Shown here one piece after another: positions 60,567 to 64,000 of a stretch of DNA of 64,000 nucleotides. Source of the DNA: Thalassovita autumnalis (GTDB taxonomy: Bacteria; Pseudomonadota; Alphaproteobacteria; Rhodobacterales; Rhodobacteraceae); NCBI RefSeq assembly GCF_001458255.1, contig NZ_CYSB01000030.1, forward strand, positions 1 to 64,000, in the 5' to 3' direction. The translations under genes and the position numbers were made by a program. The notes below the pieces were generated by a model. The model saw only the letters and a program-made list of their open reading frames with translations, searched no databases and was not told the origin of the DNA. The number at the start of each line of letters is the position of its first letter. The first letter of the stretch is position 1.

Positions 60567-63473
60567 ATGTGCGCCGACACCCCTGAATACAAAGAAACGC
60601 TGAACCTGCCCAAGACCGATTTCCCCATGCGGGCCGGTCTGCCGAAACGTGAACCCGGCTGGCTGGAGCGTTGGAACAAGATCGACGTTTACGGCAAGCT
60701 GCGTCAGAAGGCCGAAGATGGCTCCCGCAAGCCCTTTACCCTGCATGACGGCCCGCCCTATGCGAACGGTCATTTGCACATCGGCCACGCGCTGAACAAA
60801 ACCATCAAAGACATGATCGTGCGCAGCCATCAGATGATGGGTTTTGACGCACGCTATGTGCCCGGTTGGGACTGCCACGGTCTGCCGATTGAGTGGAAGA
60901 TCGAAGAGCAGTACCGCAAGAAAGGCAAAAACAAGGATGAGGTCGACGTGGTCGACTTCCGCCAGGAATGCCGGGCCTTTGCCGACAATTGGGTGGGCAT
61001 CCAGCGCGAAGAGTTCAAACGTCTGGGCATCACCGGCAATTGGGATGATCCCTACCTGACGATGAACTTCCACGCCGAGGCGGTGATCGCTGAGGAATTC
61101 ATGAAATTCCTGATGAACGGCACGCTGTATCAGGGCTCCAAGCCTGTGATGTGGTCGCCGGTGGAAAAAACCGCGCTGGCCGAGGCGGAGATCGAGTATC
61201 ACGACCACAAATCGCACACCATCTGGGTGCCCTTCTCGCTGGCGGCGGGTGAGGGTGATCTGGCTGAGGCGCGCGTGGTGATCTGGACCACCACTCCCTG
61301 GACCATCCCGTCAAACAAGGCTGTGGCCTATAATGAAAAGGTGGCTTACGGGCTCTACCGTGTGGATGCGACGCAGGAAGAAAGCTGGACCAACCCCGGC
61401 GATCTTTATGTCTTTGCCGATGCGCTGGCTGCGGATGCTTTGGAAAAGTCGCGGGTTACTGAGTTCACCAAGCTGCGCGACGTTGCGACCAGCGAATTTG
61501 ACGGTGTCATCCTGAAGCATCCGCTGCATGGCGTTGATGGCGCCGAGGGGTTCTGGGACTACGACGTGCCGATGATCGATGGCGATCACGTCACTGACGA
61601 TGCCGGTACAGGGTTTGTGCACACCGCGCCCAGCCATGGTGCCGATGACTATGAGTGCTTTGTGAAGCGCAACTGGCTGGACCGGATGACCCATAACGTG
61701 GGCGAAGAATCCGAGTTCCTGTCGCATGTGCCGTTCTTCGCCGGTCTGCGGATCCTGGATCACAAAGGCAAAGAGGGCAAAGCCAACAACGCCGTGATCG
61801 CCAAGCTGGTTGAGGCCGGTGGCATCATCGCCCGTGGCCGTGTGACCCACAGCTATCCGCATTCCTGGCGGTCCAAGGCGCCGATCATCTTCCGCAACAC
61901 GCCGCAGTGGTTTGCCTCTGTGGATCGCGAAGTGGGCGATGGTCAGGACGAAATGGGCAAAACCATCCGGGAACGGGCGCTCAACTCGATCGACCAGCTG
62001 GTGAAATGGTGGCCGCAAACCGGCCGTAACCGTCTCTACTCCATGATCGAAAGCCGCCCGGATTGGGTGCTGTCGCGCCAGCGTGCTTGGGGTGTGCCGC
62101 TGACCTGTTTCACTAAGAAAGATACGCTGCCCACCGATCCGGACTTCCTGCTGCGCGACGCCGCGGTGAACGCACGGATTTCGGAAGCCTTTGAAAAAGA
62201 CGGCGCGGATGCCTGGTATGCAGAGGGCGCCAAAGAGCGCTTTATCGGTGATGCGGCCAACCCTGATGATTATGATCAGGTGTTTGACGTGCTGGATGTG
62301 TGGTTCGATTCCGGCTCCACCCACTCCTTCGTGTTGCGCGACCGTGAAGACGGGACCGAAGACGGTATCGCGGATGTCTACATGGAAGGCACCGACCAGC
62401 ACCGTGGATGGTTCCATTCGTCGCTGCTGCAGGCCTGTGGCACCAAAGGCCGTGCGCCTTACCGCAACGTGGTGACCCATGGTTTCACGCTGGACGAGAA
62501 GGGCAACAAAATGTCCAAATCGCTTGGCAATACCATCGTGCCCGAGACCGTTGTGAAGCAGTATGGCGCTGATATCCTGCGTCTTTGGGTGGCACAGACC
62601 GACTATATGGCGGATCAGCGGATTGGCCCGGAGATCCTGAAAGGCACCGCGGACAGCTACCGCCGGCTGCGCAACACCATGCGCTTCATGCTTGGCTCGC
62701 TCAGCGATTTTGATGAAGCGGACCGGGTTGCGCCTGCCGATATGCCTGAGCTGGAGCAATGGGTGCTGCACCGTCTGGCAGAATTGGATCAGCAGGTGCG
62801 CACGGGTTACCAGAGCTTTGATTTCAACGGTGTCTGGCAAGCGGTGTTCAACTTTGCCACCGTGGATCTGTCCTCCTTCTATTTCGACATTCGCAAGGAT
62901 GTTCTGTACTGCGATGGCAATACCGACCGGGCCAAAGCGGCACGTACGGTTCTGGATATTCTCTTCCACCGTCTGACCAGCTGGCTGGCGCCGGTCCTGG
63001 TCTTCACCATGGAAGAGGTCTGGCTGGAGCGGTATCCGGGCGAAGAAAGCTCGATCCACCTGACCGATATCCCGGAAACCCCTGCGGCGTGGCTGAACGA
63101 ACCGCTGGCGGCAAAATGGTCGCAGGTGCGTCAGGCCCGCCGGGTTGTCACCGCCGCGCTGGAGGTACAACGGACCGACAAGGTGATCGGTGCATCGCTT
63201 GAGGCTGCACCCGTGGTGCATGTGCGCGAGGCAGAGATGTTGGACGCCCTTAAATCCGTGAGCTTTGATGACATCTGCATCACCTCAGCGATCCAGCTGA
63301 CCGGTGATCCAATGCCTGCCGAAGCCTTCCGCCTGCCGGAGGTTGAAGGTGTTGGTGTTGTCTTTGAAAAGGCCGACGGTGAGAAGTGTCAGCGGTGTTG
63401 GAAAATCCTCCCTGATGTGGGGCAGCACGCGCATGCAGCGACCTGCAAACGCTGTAACGACGCGCTGGGATAA
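60567..63473 (+). CDS. ileS: Isoleucine--tRNA ligase
   Basis: A 968-aa class I aminoacyl-tRNA synthetase that charges tRNA-Ile. The catalytic motif HIGH is at residues 71-74 and KMSKS at 648-652, with GWDCHGLPIEWKIE nearby and an editing CP1 domain (TTTPWTIPSNKAVAYN). The C-terminal zinc finger has CQRCWK and CKRCND pairs. The ATG at 60567 has AAGGA upstream. Confidence 0.95.
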   Translation: MCADTPEYKETLNLPKTDFPMRAGLPKREPGWLERWNKIDVYGKLRQKAEDGSRKPFTLHDGPPYANGHLHIGHALNKTIKDMIVRSHQMMGFDARYVPGWDCHGLPIEWKIEEQYRKKGKNKDEVDVVDFRQECRAFADNWVGIQREEFKRLGITGNWDDPYLTMNFHAEAVIAEEFMKFLMNGTLYQGSKPVMWSPVEKTALAEAEIEYHDHKSHTIWVPFSLAAGEGDLAEARVVIWTTTPWTIPSNKAVAYNEKVAYGLYRVDATQEESWTNPGDLYVFADALAADALEKSRVTEFTKLRDVATSEFDGVILKHPLHGVDGAEGFWDYDVPMIDGDHVTDDAGTGFVHTAPSHGADDYECFVKRNWLDRMTHNVGEESEFLSHVPFFAGLRILDHKGKEGKANNAVIAKLVEAGGIIARGRVTHSYPHSWRSKAPIIFRNTPQWFASVDREVGDGQDEMGKTIRERALNSIDQLVKWWPQTGRNRLYSMIESRPDWVLSRQRAWGVPLTCFTKKDTLPTDPDFLLRDAAVNARISEAFEKDGADAWYAEGAKERFIGDAANPDDYDQVFDVLDVWFDSGSTHSFVLRDREDGTEDGIADVYMEGTDQHRGWFHSSLLQACGTKGRAPYRNVVTHGFTLDEKGNKMSKSLGNTIVPETVVKQYGADILRLWVAQTDYMADQRIGPEILKGTADSYRRLRNTMRFMLGSLSDFDEADRVAPADMPELEQWVLHRLAELDQQVRTGYQSFDFNGVWQAVFNFATVDLSSFYFDIRKDVLYCDGNTDRAKAARTVLDILFHRLTSWLAPVLVFTMEEVWLERYPGEESSIHLTDIPETPAAWLNEPLAAKWSQVRQARRVVTAALEVQRTDKVIGASLEAAPVVHVREAEMLDALKSVSFDDICITSAIQLTGDPMPAEAFRLPEVEGVGVVFEKADGEKCQRCWKILPDVGQHAHAATCKRCNDALG

Positions 63474-63495
63474 GCCGACCATAAGATGATAGTGT

Positions 63496-63525
63496 AAAGG
63501 CCGGGTTAACAGCCCGGCCTTTTTG
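63496..63525 (+). terminator. Rho-independent terminator of ileS
   Basis: A 10-bp stem (63496-63505 with 63513-63522) with a 7-nt loop, followed by T residues. It separates ileS from ogt. Confidence 0.88.
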
Positions 63526-63545
63526 CAAGCAACCGTGGGTAAAAG

Positions 63546-63998
63546 ATGCCAGAGCGTAGTTTTGACAGCCCCGTGGGTCGTATCAGCGTCGTGGAAAAGG
63601 ACGGTGCGATCACACGTCTTTACTGGGGTGGCGCGGGAGATGATGACACTGCGCTGTTGCGTCAGGCGGGGGAACAGCTCAGCGCCTATTTCGCGGGCGA
63701 GCTGGAGGTTTTTGACCTGCCGCTTCAGGTGGAGGGCAGCGATTTCCAAAGGGCAGTATGTGCGGCCATGTCGGCGATCCCCTTTGGCGAAACGCGCACC
63801 TATGGGGAAATTGCGGCGGATCTGAACGTACCACCGCAACCTGTTGGGCAGGCCTGTGGTGGCAATCCGATCCCGATCATCATCCCCTGTCACCGCGTGC
63901 TGTCCGCCACCGGGTTGGGCGGCTTTTCCGGCGACGGCGGGGTGGAAACCAAAGTCACTTTGCTGAAGCACGAAGGAGCTGCGGGGCTTTTGCTGTAA
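63546..63998 (+). CDS. ogt: Methylated-DNA--[protein]-cysteine S-methyltransferase
   Basis: A 150-aa DNA repair protein that takes the alkyl group from O6-alkylguanine onto its own Cys. The active site IIIPCHRVLS has Cys115; FQRAVCAAMSAIPFGETRTYGEIA is the DNA-binding helix-turn-helix and GGNPIPIIIPCHRV the core. It is a one-domain Ogt-type protein. The stop is at 63996-63998, 2 bases from the end of the window. Confidence 0.92.
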   Translation: MPERSFDSPVGRISVVEKDGAITRLYWGGAGDDDTALLRQAGEQLSAYFAGELEVFDLPLQVEGSDFQRAVCAAMSAIPFGETRTYGEIAADLNVPPQPVGQACGGNPIPIIIPCHRVLSATGLGGFSGDGGVETKVTLLKHEGAAGLLL

Positions 63999-64000
63999 AT

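Overview
The window looks like a chromosomal segment of a Roseobacter-group alphaproteobacterium (Rhodobacterales). The evidence is high GC, dense operons with 4-20 nt overlaps, and gene sets typical of that group: an FDH3-type membrane formate dehydrogenase cluster with DUF3305, DUF3306, DUF6494 and DUF6505 partners, a salicylyl-CoA/2-aminobenzoyl-CoA hydroxylase operon, and many Liv and TRAP-type transporters. No tRNA, rRNA, insertion sequence, prophage or CRISPR array was seen.

Layout. (1) 1-890: 3' tail of a membrane protein gene, a terminator, a LacI-type palindrome and a D-lyxose isomerase family gene. (2) 950-24826: a formate dehydrogenase island. It holds a tungstate ABC transporter (tupBCA), a reverse-strand maturation-like block (Mrp, lipoate/biotin-ligase-like protein, DUF6494, DUF6505), a cytochrome c fused to remnants of a TupA-like protein, a 668-aa polyferredoxin, DUF3305/DUF3306, a TorD-like chaperone, a small Tat peptide, the alpha, beta and gamma FDH subunits, a periplasmic WD40-cytochrome c fusion, a 41-aa membrane peptide, a two-component system, and cofactor genes (TusA, fdhD, mobA, mobB, moeA). 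(3) 24830-28104: a copper module (CopZ-like, CopA, CueR) with two CueR-type operators. (4) 28230-43631: a reverse-strand aromatic acyl-CoA catabolic locus (ligase, hydroxylase/reductase, beta-oxidation-like enzymes, RidA, thioesterase, MarR) with its own Liv-type transporter. (5) 43817-50535: a second Liv-type transporter with an acyl-CoA synthetase. (6) 50723-64000: mixed functions, including purU, an amino-acid oxidoreductase, pxpA, truA, the ycjX-GNAT-ycjF operon, a truncated haemoglobin, a small Cys-rich protein embedded in degenerate repeats, ileS and ogt.

How the parts fit. The FDH is a Cys (not Sec) enzyme that needs a W- or Mo-bis-MGD cofactor. Tungstate uptake, Moco insertion, nucleotide attachment and sulfuration genes all sit beside it. 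The same dyad, GGGACA-N3-TGTCCC, is paired upstream of tupB and in the divergent promoter of the FDH operons. The NtrC-type regulator in the cluster lacks a GAFTGA loop. Together these suggest one regulon, controlled without sigma-54, that couples metal uptake to formate oxidation. The main novelty candidates are this operator/regulator pair, the TupA-like/cytochrome c hybrid, the WD40-cytochrome c, and the uncharacterised Mrp/ligase-like/DUF6505/DUF6494 block. Function assignments come from reading the sequences and from remembered family patterns; no database search was possible.
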